From the NCBI RefSeq assembly GCF_900111825.1, contig NZ_FOJM01000007.1:186001-250000 (forward strand): a stretch of DNA of 64,000 bases, given 5' to 3'. The stretch is from Pedobacter suwonensis. GTDB lineage: Bacteria; Bacteroidota; Bacteroidia; Sphingobacteriales; Sphingobacteriaceae. The translations under genes and the position numbers were made by a program. Position 1 is the stretch's first letter. Each line of letters opens with the position of its first letter. This document shows positions 32,735 to 41,488 of the stretch, piece after piece. The notes under the pieces were generated by a model that was given only the letters and a program-made list of their open reading frames with translations, was not told where the DNA came from and did no database searches.

Positions 32735-33349
32735 CTATTCGCCTAACTTAAAATCCTTGTAATAATAATCTTTATCTGCATCTGTTAGCTGGCGGATTAT
32801 CCTGCATGGGTTCCCCGCAGCAAAAACGTTATCCGGAATATCTCTGGTAACAATACTTCCAGATCCGATGACCACATTAGAACCTATTTTAACGCCCGGA
32901 TTAATGACTACATTTCCGCCGATCCAAACACTATTACCAATGGTAATTTCTTGTGCCCATTCGTATTCCTGATCACGTAAATAAGCATGGATTGGATGCC
33001 CGGCAGTATATATGGCTACATTTGGTGCAATAAAAACGTTGTTGCCTATACTTACTTTGGCACAATCTAAAATAACGAGGTTAAAATTGGCGTAAAAATT
33101 ATCTCCAATTTCAATGTTATAACCATAATCGCATCTGAAGGGTGGTTCCACATAAAACATCCTTTCGGTTTTGCCGAATAGCCTTTTTAGTAATTCCTTG
33201 CGTTGTTTAATGAATTTGGGAGCCAGGTGATTAAACTCATAAACCAGTTCCCGGGCTTTTAATCTTTCTTTTGCCAGTTCGGCATCACCCGCCTGATAAG
33301 CTTGGCCACTCAGCATTTTTTGTTTTTCAGTAAGTTTATTGGTGTTCAT
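32735..33349 (-). CDS. Maltose/galactoside O-acetyltransferase family protein (hexapeptide repeat)
   Basis: 204 residues from the Met at 33349 (MNTNKLTEKQKMLSGQAY), the standard opening for this family. The N-terminal Mac domain (about 5-60) is followed by a left-handed beta-helix (about 75-190) with hexapeptide turns such as VSIGNNVFIAPNVAIYTAGH, where the His is the expected catalytic base, and IGNSVWIGGNVVINPGVKIG. It transfers acetyl from acetyl-CoA to a sugar hydroxyl. The gene's last 60 bp exist again, mutated, at 32452-32516. Confidence 0.92.
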   Translation of the reverse strand: MNTNKLTEKQKMLSGQAYQAGDAELAKERLKARELVYEFNHLAPKFIKQRKELLKRLFGKTERMFYVEPPFRCDYGYNIEIGDNFYANFNLVILDCAKVSIGNNVFIAPNVAIYTAGHPIHAYLRDQEYEWAQEITIGNSVWIGGNVVINPGVKIGSNVVIGSGSIVTRDIPDNVFAAGNPCRIIRQLTDADKDYYYKDFKLGE

Positions 33350-33399
33350 TGCTAATCTGATTTTTATTCCGCTAAAGTGTTTTCGCAATAATAATAAAA

Positions 33400-33429
33400 A
33401 ACGGGACTATCATTTACCGATGTCCCGTT
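33400..33429 (-). terminator. Terminator of the cupin-like gene 33451-34329
   Basis: Stem AACGGGAC / GTCCCGTT (8 bp) with a U-rich tail on the minus strand, about 20 bp after the stop codon at 33451. Confidence 0.82.
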
Positions 33430-33450
33430 GTATTTTAATTTTTTTTAATT

Positions 33451-34329
33451 TTACGGCTTGCCTTTCGCCAAAGCCTTCTCGGCTATTTTAACCGCTCTTT
33501 TCTCTCTCCAATGGGCATATTTTTCTTTGAAAGTCATTTTAATCAGACTGTCAATGGCACCATGGGTAAATAAACTCCAAACACTGGCGATTTTACGTGT
33601 AATGGATTGATCCCAGGCCCTTAAGCTTAGCGAAAATGAACCGTCTACATATTTCATCCAGTGCCACATTCCGGTTGGCATAAATAACGTATCGCCGTGT
33701 TCTAAAAACACTTCATAACCTTCAACACCATTTAGTGCCGGGAATTTCTTAAAATCCGGGTTGGCCACATCGTAATCTTCCAAAGCATAAGTTGCATTTG
33801 GCAGGCAATACAGCCTGTCTTTCCATTTATAATCGAATAAGATGATGTGCTTTCTGCCGCCAAAGTGTGTGTGGAAAATATGCGGTAAATCGATATCGTA
33901 ATGCAAAAAGGTTACCGAGTTAGAACCGCCGAAAAACATTGCAGGCATGCTTTCTATAAAGCCACCCATTAAATCTTTGGGGATTTTAACATCATTAATT
34001 AAACTGGGTACTTTTTTAAACAGATTAAAAAAGAATATGCGCAGCTCAGTTGGTTCCCGTTTGATCAGGTCAAGGTAATCGCCAAATTTCATGTGTGCGG
34101 TTGCCGCATTAATCGGCTTTGACGGATCTGCCTTAGAGTTATCGTAAAGCGGCACCTCGAGTTCTCCACCAATTTCCTTTAAATATTCAGTCGTCCATTT
34201 CTCTCTGGCAGGCCAATCTTTGGTTAGGCCTCTGATTACTAACGGACGTTTAGTTTTCAGATAATTTTTCTTAAAATCTTCGGGAGTGATGCTCTCAACG
34301 ATATCAACAGGTTTTAAAATGAAACTCAT
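33451..34329 (-). CDS. Cupin_8/JmjC-like putative Fe(II)/2-oxoglutarate oxygenase, paralogue 2
   Basis: 292 residues, cytosolic. The facial triad expected of JmjC-type iron oxygenases is present: His143 and Asp145 in TFLHYDIDL, and His223 in MPTGMWHWMKYVDGSF. The N-terminal region (about 25-60, LVIRGLTKDWPAREKW) is the usual lead-in of the Cupin_8 family. It is clearly paralogous to the protein encoded at 35305-36186, identical at well over half the positions and with the triad at the same residue numbers. Family members hydroxylate proteins, tRNA or small molecules; the substrate is unknown. The DUF3050 gene lies between the two. Confidence 0.88.
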   Translation of the reverse strand: MSFILKPVDIVESITPEDFKKNYLKTKRPLVIRGLTKDWPAREKWTTEYLKEIGGELEVPLYDNSKADPSKPINAATAHMKFGDYLDLIKREPTELRIFFFNLFKKVPSLINDVKIPKDLMGGFIESMPAMFFGGSNSVTFLHYDIDLPHIFHTHFGGRKHIILFDYKWKDRLYCLPNATYALEDYDVANPDFKKFPALNGVEGYEVFLEHGDTLFMPTGMWHWMKYVDGSFSLSLRAWDQSITRKIASVWSLFTHGAIDSLIKMTFKEKYAHWREKRAVKIAEKALAKGKP

Positions 34330-34458
34330 GCTTTTAAAAATCGGTTATTTGTGCCGAACAACAAATGTGTAAATTTTATTTTATAAAATTGTTGTTAACA
34401 GCTAAATGTGACTAAAATCACGTAATCTAAAATTAGTAAATACTTAACAATTTAATAA

Positions 34459-35244
34459 TTAAGCCTCCACTTTATTTTTGATCATTTCGGCATAGGCAGC
34501 GTCCCACAGTTCGATCCTTTTTTGTAGCGCCATTTTTGCAGTTTCTTCGGCTTCTGTCCAAAATGATTCATCTTTTTCACAAAGCTTCTCCGTCATACTG
34601 AGCGCTAAATGGCTGTGGTGGTCACCATCTACTTCTATATGGCGCTCCAGGTAATATTTAAAGATCGAAACCTGTTCAGGCTGGGTACTATTCAAGTCAT
34701 TTACCAAGCTAAAAAACATGTTTGGTATTAAATCCTCACGGCCAAAAGTGAAACTCGCTGCCTGTAAATGGGTTTTTCCACTATTAATGGTTTCGAAAGT
34801 TGCATTCACAAAATCCCTTGCACTTGCTGGTGCCCCGGCGATTTCAAAAGCCTCATCGAAGCTTTTTCCGTTTTTCAGTTCTGCCAAAAAGATCTGGATA
34901 GGTTTAGTATTTGCATTACATTGTTCCATGGCATTCAGATAGAGTTCAAAGTGGCTTTTTATGTTTCCATCAGCATCCACATCCGATTCTTCTCCCGCAA
35001 CAATTTCATTGATCAGTTGCCGGGTAACGGGATCGCCTACCGGGAACCAGGGTAAGTTTGTGCAGGTTAAATTTATCTGTAAGGATTTAAGCAGCGACAT
35101 AAAATCCCAAACTGCAAAAATATGGTGTTCCATAAAAATGCGGAGATCTTCCACCTCATTAATCGCCGAGTATACTTTATGGTTGATAATCTCTTGCCTA
35201 AGCGGCTCAATTTCTTTTTGGATTTTTAGAATATTGGAATGCAT
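34459..35244 (-). CDS. DUF3050 protein, haem-oxygenase-like (HDO) fold
   Basis: 261 residues, mostly helical. IFMEHHIFAVWDFMSLLKSL (about 36-55) and YLERHIEVDGDHHSHLAL (about 198-215, with E200, H202, D206, H209, H210) match the metal-ligand helices of the haem-oxygenase-like diiron oxidase superfamily, to which DUF3050 is related. An acidic segment NEIVAGEESD (about 78-87) supplies further candidate ligands. Relatives such as UndA and SznF use two irons and oxygen to cleave or N-oxygenate small substrates. Gap to the upstream cupin gene 60 bp, to the downstream one 129 bp. Confidence 0.85.
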   Translation of the reverse strand: MHSNILKIQKEIEPLRQEIINHKVYSAINEVEDLRIFMEHHIFAVWDFMSLLKSLQINLTCTNLPWFPVGDPVTRQLINEIVAGEESDVDADGNIKSHFELYLNAMEQCNANTKPIQIFLAELKNGKSFDEAFEIAGAPASARDFVNATFETINSGKTHLQAASFTFGREDLIPNMFFSLVNDLNSTQPEQVSIFKYYLERHIEVDGDHHSHLALSMTEKLCEKDESFWTEAEETAKMALQKRIELWDAAYAEMIKNKVEA

Positions 35245-35304
35245 ATGTTGGATAGGTGAATGACTGAATATTTGAAACTTTAAGATAAATTGATTCAGTC
35301 ATTA

Positions 35305-36186
35305 TTATTTCGGTAAATTTTTCTCAAGCGCTCTGCCCGCTCTTTTAACTGCAAGATTTTCTTTCCATTGCATGTACTTCTCGCGGTAGTTTGCTTTCAT
35401 AAAGTCGTCAAATTTACGCTGTAAAGTTAAGTTATACAAGCTTTTTGCTTTCACCATCCAGCTTTTATCCCATGCCCTTAAGCTGATCGAAAATGAGCCG
35501 TCCAGGTATTTCATCCAGTGCCAGTAACCTGTAGGCATAAATAAAGTATCGCCATGCTCTAAAAATGCTTCAATACCCTGAACACCCTTTAATGCGGGAA
35601 ATTTATCAAAATCGGGATTCTCTACATCATAATCTTCCAGGGCATAAGTGGCATATGGAATTTGATACAAACGTTCTTTCCATTTATAATCAAATAAGAT
35701 TACATGCTTCCGTCCGTTAAAGTGGGTGTGGAAAATGTGTGCTAAATCAATGTCGTAATGCAAAAAGGTTACTGAGCCTTTACCGCCGAAGAACATATTA
35801 GGGTAACTATCTAAAAAACCACCCATTAAATCTTTTGGTGCAATGTAATCTTCCAGCAGCTCAGGTGCAAACTTTATCGGATCAAATAAAAAGATGCGTA
35901 GGTCAGTCGGAGTTTCCTTAATCAGGTCTATGTAATCGCCAAATTTCATTTCGGCAGCAGATGCATTGATAGGTTTGGAAGGATCAGCTTTGGAACTGTC
36001 GTAGAGGGGAACAGTTTTATCCCCAACTACTTGTTTCATGTATTCCATCGTCCATTTTTGGTAAGCTGGCCATTTTTTGGCCATGTTTTTTATTACCAAA
36101 GGTTTGCGTGGTTTAAGATAGTTCAGTTCGAAATCTGATTTGGAAATATCTTCAACTACATCGATAGGAGATAAAAGGAATTTCAT
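35305..36186 (-). CDS. Cupin_8/JmjC-like putative Fe(II)/2-oxoglutarate oxygenase, paralogue 1
   Basis: 293 residues. Triad His143, Asp145 (TFLHYDIDLAHIFH) and His223 (MPTGYWHWMKYLDGSF). Blocks shared with the downstream paralogue include VPLYDSSKADPSKPINA, APKDLMGGF and TYALEDYDVENPDF. The C-terminal thirty residues are basic and helical (REKYMQWKENLAVKRAGRAL). First gene of the trio, with a -7 box upstream. Conservation of the triad in both copies argues that both are active, possibly on two steps or two substrates of one pathway with the DUF3050 protein. Confidence 0.88.
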   Translation of the reverse strand: MKFLLSPIDVVEDISKSDFELNYLKPRKPLVIKNMAKKWPAYQKWTMEYMKQVVGDKTVPLYDSSKADPSKPINASAAEMKFGDYIDLIKETPTDLRIFLFDPIKFAPELLEDYIAPKDLMGGFLDSYPNMFFGGKGSVTFLHYDIDLAHIFHTHFNGRKHVILFDYKWKERLYQIPYATYALEDYDVENPDFDKFPALKGVQGIEAFLEHGDTLFMPTGYWHWMKYLDGSFSISLRAWDKSWMVKAKSLYNLTLQRKFDDFMKANYREKYMQWKENLAVKRAGRALEKNLPK

Positions 36187-36207
36187 GTTAAAAAACTATT
36201 AATTGGG

Positions 36208-36215
36208 CAAAATTA
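36208..36215 (-). promoter_or_regulatory. -7 box of the oxygenase trio (TAATTTTG)
   Basis: Minus-strand TAATTTTG, an exact TAnnTTTG, 21 bp before the ATG at 36186. Confidence 0.65.
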
Positions 36216-36359
36216 AATAGTTAAGAACACTAAGCATGACAAATACAAAAACTTGAAAAAAAACTGACAATTCATCAAAAAAAGTCAAATGGTATAAGGT
36301 TGTATTAAATTATTGATTATAGTTATGTCTGGTGCGTAGATATAAACTGTTTAAAAAAC

Positions 36360-36391
36360 AAAAACGTTCCTACTTTCGACAGAACGTTTTT
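36360..36391 (-). terminator. Terminator of the fasciclin gene
   Basis: Perfect 10-bp stem AAAAACGTTC / GAACGTTTTT with a 12-nt loop and U-run on the minus strand, 27 bp after the stop at 36418. Confidence 0.88.
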
Positions 36392-36417
36392 GCTAATAAT
36401 AAGGATGTATTTTAATG

Positions 36418-36969
36418 TTATTTAGGCATTAATACGGTGTCTACTACGTGGATCACACCATTTTTTTGATAAACGTCTGCAATTGTAACTGTACTCATTC
36501 CGCCTTTTTCATCTTTTAGCACCAGTTTTTTGCCTTCCATCCAGGCCCAAAGTTTACCACCTTCTACGGTTGTTAATTCTGCTTTGCCACCACCAGCTTT
36601 TATTGCTTTTGCAATTGCTTTACTATCCATTTTGCCTGCAACAACATGGTAAGTTAAAATTTTGGTAAGGGTTGCTTTGTTTTCTGGTTTAACCAGGTTA
36701 TCTACGGTTCCGGCAGGAAGTTTATCGAAGGCAGCATTGGTTGGTGCAAAAACTGTAAAAGGACCAGCACCTTTTAATGTTTCTACCAAACCTGCCGCTT
36801 TAACTGCTGCCACCAATGTAGTGTGGTCTTTTGAATTTACCGCGTTATCAACAATATCCTTGGTTGTGTACATGGCAGCGCCACCAACCATTGGATTTTT
36901 TTGAGCGTAAACCTGACTAGTGAATGCCATGGTAATGATGGCAAATGCGGATAAGATTAAATTTTTCAT
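36418..36969 (-). CDS. Secreted fasciclin (FAS1) domain protein
   Basis: 183 residues from the Met at 36969, which opens the signal peptide (MKNLILSAFAIITMAFTSQV, cleavage near VYAQ); a Met 12 codons earlier would bury it. One FAS1 domain fills residues about 45-180: VAAVKAAGLVETLKGAGPFT, VFAPTNAAFDKLPAG, TYHVVAGKMDSKAI and NGVIHVVDTVLMP are the H1, H2 and YH signatures. Single FAS1 proteins are usually adhesive or matrix-associated. Monocistronic, with its own terminator. Confidence 0.93.
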   Translation of the reverse strand: MKNLILSAFAIITMAFTSQVYAQKNPMVGGAAMYTTKDIVDNAVNSKDHTTLVAAVKAAGLVETLKGAGPFTVFAPTNAAFDKLPAGTVDNLVKPENKATLTKILTYHVVAGKMDSKAIAKAIKAGGGKAELTTVEGGKLWAWMEGKKLVLKDEKGGMSTVTIADVYQKNGVIHVVDTVLMPK

Positions 36970-37274
36970 TATTTCTAATTTTAAGTTTCTGTTATTTGAT
37001 TCCATTTACGACAGCTTACAGATACTTGGTTTTTAGAAATTGAAAATTATCTATTAAGTTTTTGATTAATAGCGGTTTAAAATTTTATTTTTAAATTTTG
37101 AAAAGATGTTTTTGGCGATTTATATGAAAGTATTTTAACGTTTTCATTAATCCGATTAAAAAAATGGAGTCGCCTGATTAGGCCTATTTATGAAAAGATC
37201 GGTACTTACAAAACTTGTGATCTGTGCGCTTCTCAAATCGCTGATCACCCTTACGGCCCGACGCCAAATGCTTA

Positions 37275-38057
37275 TCAATTCACCTTGGCCGTTCTCACTT
37301 TTTTTGAAAAAATCTTTGGAAAAAACCGTTTCAATAATACTGCCCTGGTTTCTTTTCCGCCGATATAAACCTCTTCTTTTTTGCTGTTGGCAGCTTGCAC
37401 AATTTGTTTAGCACATTCGGCAGGTGTCATGGCGTTTTCATGCGCATCACCCATTATGTTAAGTGGGTTGCCATCTCCAGTGAGCGCATTGTAGGTTACA
37501 TTGGTTTTGATAAAACCTGGACAGATAATCGTGATATCAATATTTTTATCGTAAACCTCCGATCGGAGTGAATCGAAATAGCCATGAAGCGCATGTTTGG
37601 AGGCCGCATAAGTAGAGCGGAACTTCGTACCGAATTTACCAACAAGACTGCTAATTACTACGATCTGGCCACCACCTTTGGCGATCATTGAGGGTAAAAC
37701 CGCTTTACTAAGCCCTACCGTACCCCAAAAATTGGTATCCATAATTTGCTGTTCAGTATGTAGATTGGTTGCCAGGGCCAGGCTTCGCTGGCTTACACCT
37801 CCGCAATTGATCAATAAATCAATCTTGCCAAAAATACGGATGGCATCAGCTGCTTTATTTTCGAGTGAAGCCGTTTCGCTTAAATCGAATGGCAAAACGT
37901 GGACATTAAAGGAATTTTGGCAATTTCCTTTAACGCGGAATAATTCATCGCGGTTTCTTCCTGAAATAATCAGTTTATCGCCTGCTTTAAAATATTCATA
38001 TACCAGGGCTTCTCCGATACCAGATGATGCGCCTGTGATCCATACAATTTTTGACAT
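37275..38057 (-). CDS. Short-chain dehydrogenase/reductase
   Basis: 260 residues. The NAD(P) motif TGASSGIG lies at residues 8-15, the NNAG-equivalent is NCGG (LLINCGGVSQ), the catalytic Ser is in VVISSLVGKFG and the YxxxK in STYAASKHAL. Length and order match classical SDRs, of the DHRS7-like/SDR26 type judging by the C-terminal extension with TPAECAKQIVQAA. Substrate unknown. Adjacent genes give no pathway clue. Confidence 0.92.
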   Translation of the reverse strand: MSKIVWITGASSGIGEALVYEYFKAGDKLIISGRNRDELFRVKGNCQNSFNVHVLPFDLSETASLENKAADAIRIFGKIDLLINCGGVSQRSLALATNLHTEQQIMDTNFWGTVGLSKAVLPSMIAKGGGQIVVISSLVGKFGTKFRSTYAASKHALHGYFDSLRSEVYDKNIDITIICPGFIKTNVTYNALTGDGNPLNIMGDAHENAMTPAECAKQIVQAANSKKEEVYIGGKETRAVLLKRFFPKIFSKKVRTAKVN

Positions 38058-38152
38058 ATTTTTGCTAATTATTGAATGATTGAGTTTTGAATGCGTGAAT
38101 GTCGTTTTGATCGCTACTCAGTTATTCTTCAATCCAATCGTTCTCAATTTAC

Positions 38153-39286
38153 TCATTCATCTACTAATATAAATAATTCCGAAGCAATATGATCGGCAAA
38201 CAATTTTCCGTTCTGACTTAAATAAATATGATCACCATCAATCACCAGCCAGTCTTTATCCTCAAAATTTTTAAGCTTATATTTTGTCTCTTCTAAAAAA
38301 TCCTTTCCGAAAACGCTATTTATTTTTTGTAAATCAGTTCCCCACATTGTCCTCAGCGAAGTCATGATATATTCATTAAATCTATCATGCACACTTAATT
38401 CTTCAACCATTTCAGGAAGTTTATTCTGGTTTAAAGCTTTCAGGTAAGAGGCATTATTCGCAGGGTTTATATACCGGTTTTGGCCGTTAAAACCATGTGC
38501 AGATGGACCGATGCCAATATAATCTATGCCTTTCCAATAATTGGTATTATGCAATGCATAATGGCCTGGTTTGGCCAAATTCGAAATTTCGTAGTGTTCA
38601 AATCCGGCATTTACCAGTTTATCCATCAAAATTACAAACTGCGCAGCGCTTTGGTTATCGTTTACGGGCGTTTGTTTTTTGTTTGTTATGGCATGGGCCA
38701 AAGCCGTTCTGGGCTCAACAGTGAGTGCGTAGGCAGAAATGTGCGGAACTTCAAGTTCAATGGCCTTTTGGATATTGCTCAGCCATTTTTGATCTGTAAG
38801 CAAAGGATAACCATAAATTAAATCGAGGGTTAAGTTTTCAAAACCGGCATCCTGACTTCTTCTGATGCAATCCTCGGCTTCCTGAGCCTGGTGCGCCCTG
38901 TTCATCCAGATCAGATCCTCATCATAAAACGATTGGACTCCAACACTAAAGCGGTTAACCGGCAATTGTTTCAGCTCCTTTAATTTCCGGGCCGTTAAAT
39001 CATCGGGATTGGTTTCGATGGTAATTTCCGCATTTGCATCCACCGAAAAAGTATGGTTAATCGTATCAAAAATTTTTTGCAGCGCATTTTCAGATAGGAT
39101 AGAAGGTGTACCACCGCCTAAATAGATACTCCCAACCTGTCCGTGAATCCGGTCTTTTTTCATTTTTATTTCCTTACAAATGGCTTCTACCATTTCATCT
39201 GCATGTTTTAAGGAAGTGCTGAAATGAAAATCGCAATAGTGGCAGGCCTTTTTACAAAAAGGAATATGAATATAGATACCGGACAT
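38153..39286 (-). CDS. hemW: Radical SAM haem chaperone HemW
   Basis: 377 residues. SGIYIHIPFCKKACHYCDFH carries the radical-SAM CxxxCxxC cluster (Cys11, Cys15, Cys18), followed by IYLGGGTPSILSE and FSVGVQSF, typical of HemW and coproporphyrinogen dehydrogenase relatives. The GIGPSAHGF block and the C-terminal HemN-like domain are in place. HemW binds and hands over haem rather than oxidising coproporphyrinogen; the lack of an extra N-terminal Cys-rich extension fits HemW. A -7 box 5 nt before the ATG predicts a leaderless mRNA. Confidence 0.9.
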   Translation of the reverse strand: MSGIYIHIPFCKKACHYCDFHFSTSLKHADEMVEAICKEIKMKKDRIHGQVGSIYLGGGTPSILSENALQKIFDTINHTFSVDANAEITIETNPDDLTARKLKELKQLPVNRFSVGVQSFYDEDLIWMNRAHQAQEAEDCIRRSQDAGFENLTLDLIYGYPLLTDQKWLSNIQKAIELEVPHISAYALTVEPRTALAHAITNKKQTPVNDNQSAAQFVILMDKLVNAGFEHYEISNLAKPGHYALHNTNYWKGIDYIGIGPSAHGFNGQNRYINPANNASYLKALNQNKLPEMVEELSVHDRFNEYIMTSLRTMWGTDLQKINSVFGKDFLEETKYKLKNFEDKDWLVIDGDHIYLSQNGKLFADHIASELFILVDE

Positions 39287-39291
39287 TGCTG

Positions 39292-39299
39292 CAAAGATA
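39292..39299 (-). promoter_or_regulatory. -7 box of hemW (TATCTTTG)
   Basis: Minus-strand TATCTTTG, then CAGCA and the ATG at 39286. Third example in the window of a box too close to the start codon for a leader. Confidence 0.68.
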
Positions 39300-39469
39300 G
39301 CGAAGTTAATTTTTCTTTATTGTCATAATATACAAGCCTCATCAGCATATAATTCCAAATCTAAGTAAAGTAACAGCTTTACTATTCGTTTGGTAATGTT
39401 AAGTAATGGCTTTACTGTGCATATTCACCAATCAATTTATTTTCTTTAGGTAAACCCTGATTATTCAAC

Positions 39470-39477
39470 TACTTTTG
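39470..39477 (+). promoter_or_regulatory. -7 box of the DUF4271 gene (TACTTTTG)
   Basis: Exact TAnnTTTG 24 bp before the start codon chosen at 39502. Confidence 0.65.
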
Positions 39478-39501
39478 CATCTTGAAGTTTTGATTTGCCG
39501 C

Positions 39502-40479
39502 ATGCCAAAATTTATTTTCTTTTTGTTCGCGTTTGTATGGTCTGCTAATTTTTTAGCGGCACAGGAAACTCCTGTTCAAACAGATAGCGTAGCCGTGAAG
39601 CAATACCAATATCGAAGATACCGGCCCGATTCGGCAACATTGGCCAGGCAGCGGTATGTTACCGATTCGTTAATTCATCATACCTGGGTACTTCCTGAGC
39701 GCTTAATTAATAAAAACGCGCTTCTGGATACTATTGAAAAGGAATATCTTTCTCCGAAGCTGGATTTGTGGGCATGGCACAAAAAGTATCAGCATTTAAA
39801 GAAGAAAGCAAATCCTTACCAGTTGGGTACCAAAATTCCGAAGGGAAACGTAGGCTTATTAGGCTTTATTTTTGGTATGCTTATTATCTTTGCCATTTTA
39901 AAAAATGCTTTTTCTAAGCAATTATCGGCAATCGTTCAGGCCTTTTTCAGTAACAGGATTTTGAACAATATTAACAAAGAAGATAACCTGTTTAGTTCAT
40001 GGCCGTTTTTGTTGCTTTTTGTGCAATTTGGTTTTGTTTTTGGAATGTTCTTTTTTCTGGTTGCCCAGTGGAATGATATGTATCAAGCTAAAGACGGCTT
40101 TAAGTTTTTCTTTAGTATTTCCATCACGATTATTGTTTTTTATGCCCTTAAACTAATCATCTTACGATTTTTAGGTTATCTGTTTAATGTGCAGAAACCA
40201 GTAGGGGAATATATTTCAATTTTGTATCTCAGTTACTTCAATGCGTCATTGCTATTCATTCCCTTAGTGGTTGCTTTTGCCCTGTCGCCGCTAAAATACG
40301 GTTCGGTTTATATTGTGTTGGCTTTCTTGTTGTTAGGCGTCATTTTTACCTTTCAGCTCCTGAGGGCAGGTGTAACGATACTTTCTAACAATAAGTTTTC
40401 TAAAATGCATTTATTTTTGTACTTTTGCGCGCTTGAAATATGTCCCGTCCTCATACTAATTAAAACGATAGGACTGTAG
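39502..40479 (+). CDS. DUF4271 integral membrane protein
   Basis: 325 residues from the Met at 39502, which opens a signal peptide (MPKFIFFLFAFVWSANFLAA, cleavage near AAQ). A periplasmic segment of about 90 residues (rich in Arg, Tyr, Asp) is followed by some six or seven membrane spans from about residue 115 to the end. This matches DUF4271, known only from Bacteroidetes, usually found next to a HemD-like gene exactly as here (14 bp gap). No function is established. Co-transcription with the next gene is likely. Confidence 0.88.
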   Translation: MPKFIFFLFAFVWSANFLAAQETPVQTDSVAVKQYQYRRYRPDSATLARQRYVTDSLIHHTWVLPERLINKNALLDTIEKEYLSPKLDLWAWHKKYQHLKKKANPYQLGTKIPKGNVGLLGFIFGMLIIFAILKNAFSKQLSAIVQAFFSNRILNNINKEDNLFSSWPFLLLFVQFGFVFGMFFFLVAQWNDMYQAKDGFKFFFSISITIIVFYALKLIILRFLGYLFNVQKPVGEYISILYLSYFNASLLFIPLVVAFALSPLKYGSVYIVLAFLLLGVIFTFQLLRAGVTILSNNKFSKMHLFLYFCALEICPVLILIKTIGL

Positions 40480-40493
40480 CAGGAAAAGGAAAA

Positions 40494-41264
40494 ATGCAAG
40501 AAAAGAACGACTCTAGAATCCGCAAAGTAAAAAGTATTTTGGTTACTTTACCAAAACCTGAAACAGAAAAATCTCCTTATTATGATTTGGCCAAAAAACA
40601 CAACTTAAAAGTTGATTTTAGGTCTTTTATCCACGTTGAAGGTGTACCCGCAAGAGACTTTAGAAAGGATAAGATTAATCTGGCCGATTTTACGGCTGTG
40701 ATTTTTACCAGCCGAAATGCAGCAGATCATTTTTTTAGAATCTGCGAAGAAATGCGTTATGAAGTGCCGGCAGAATTAAAATATTTCTGCCTGTCTGAAA
40801 CCATCGCTTTATATCTGCAGAAATATATCCAGTATCGTAAGCGTAAAATCTTTTTTGGTAAACAAACTGCAGCCGATTTGGCCGAAGTGTTAAAGAAACA
40901 TGCAAACGAGAAATTTTTATACCCTTGTTCTGATGTGGCAACCGAAGATACGATGAAGTTTTTGGAAAAAAGCGGATACAATTTTACACCGGCGGTTTTA
41001 TTTAGGACTGTAGTGAGCGATCTATCCGATTTAGCCGAGGTATTCTATGATGTTATCGCATTTTTTAGTCCTTCAAGTATTCAATCTTTATTTAAAAATT
41101 TCCCTGATTTTAAACAAAACAATACCCGTATTGCGGCTTTTGGAACCAATACCAGTAAAGCCTGTACGGATATGGATCTGATCGTAGATATTGCCGCGCC
41201 AACTCCAGGTGTTCCGTCAATGACCATGGCGATTGAGAATTACATCAAAATATCTAATAAATAG
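40494..41264 (+). CDS. Uroporphyrinogen-III synthase family protein (HemD-like)
   Basis: 256 residues. The two-domain alternating alpha/beta plan of HemD is visible: AVIFTSRNAADHFFRI in the first domain and VIAFFSPSSIQSLFKNFPDF, IAAFGTNTSKAC in the second. HemD closes and inverts the linear tetrapyrrole to uroporphyrinogen III. The N-terminus is divergent, and linkage to DUF4271 and gliding genes rather than hem genes leaves room for a different role, so no symbol is given. Confidence 0.82.
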   Translation: MQEKNDSRIRKVKSILVTLPKPETEKSPYYDLAKKHNLKVDFRSFIHVEGVPARDFRKDKINLADFTAVIFTSRNAADHFFRICEEMRYEVPAELKYFCLSETIALYLQKYIQYRKRKIFFGKQTAADLAEVLKKHANEKFLYPCSDVATEDTMKFLEKSGYNFTPAVLFRTVVSDLSDLAEVFYDVIAFFSPSSIQSLFKNFPDFKQNNTRIAAFGTNTSKACTDMDLIVDIAAPTPGVPSMTMAIENYIKISNK

Positions 41265-41294
41265 CAATAAAAAATATTTTTTCAAGTCAGCACA

Positions 41295-41339
41295 ACAAAA
41301 GCATAACTTTCCTGTTAATAAGAGAGTTATGTCTTTTGT
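41295..41339. promoter_or_regulatory. Hairpin in the gap before gldK
   Basis: ACAAAAGCATAACT (41295-41308) pairs with AGTTATGTCTTTTGT (41325-41339) with one bulged base, loop 16 nt. There is no T-run after it. It could end the HemD-like transcript or act in the 5' region of gldK. Confidence 0.55.
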
Positions 41340-41488
41340 TGAAAACGCATATCGGCGGATGATCAATTGTTAATCTTTCTTTAACCGGGTTTAGATAATG
41401 ATTTCATGTAAAATATTTGCTTTTGTAGATAATTTCAGTGATTTTTGATAAAATTGCTCCTAATCGTGCTGTGCACAACCTTGAAAAT

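Noticed and set aside
34718..35263. Three overlapping plus-strand frames opposite the DUF3050 gene
   Set aside because: All overlap each other and the well-supported DUF3050 frame; shadow frames.
38153..39286. Oxygen-independent coproporphyrinogen oxidase HemN
   Set aside because: The short N-terminus before the CxxxCxxC and overall length fit HemW better.
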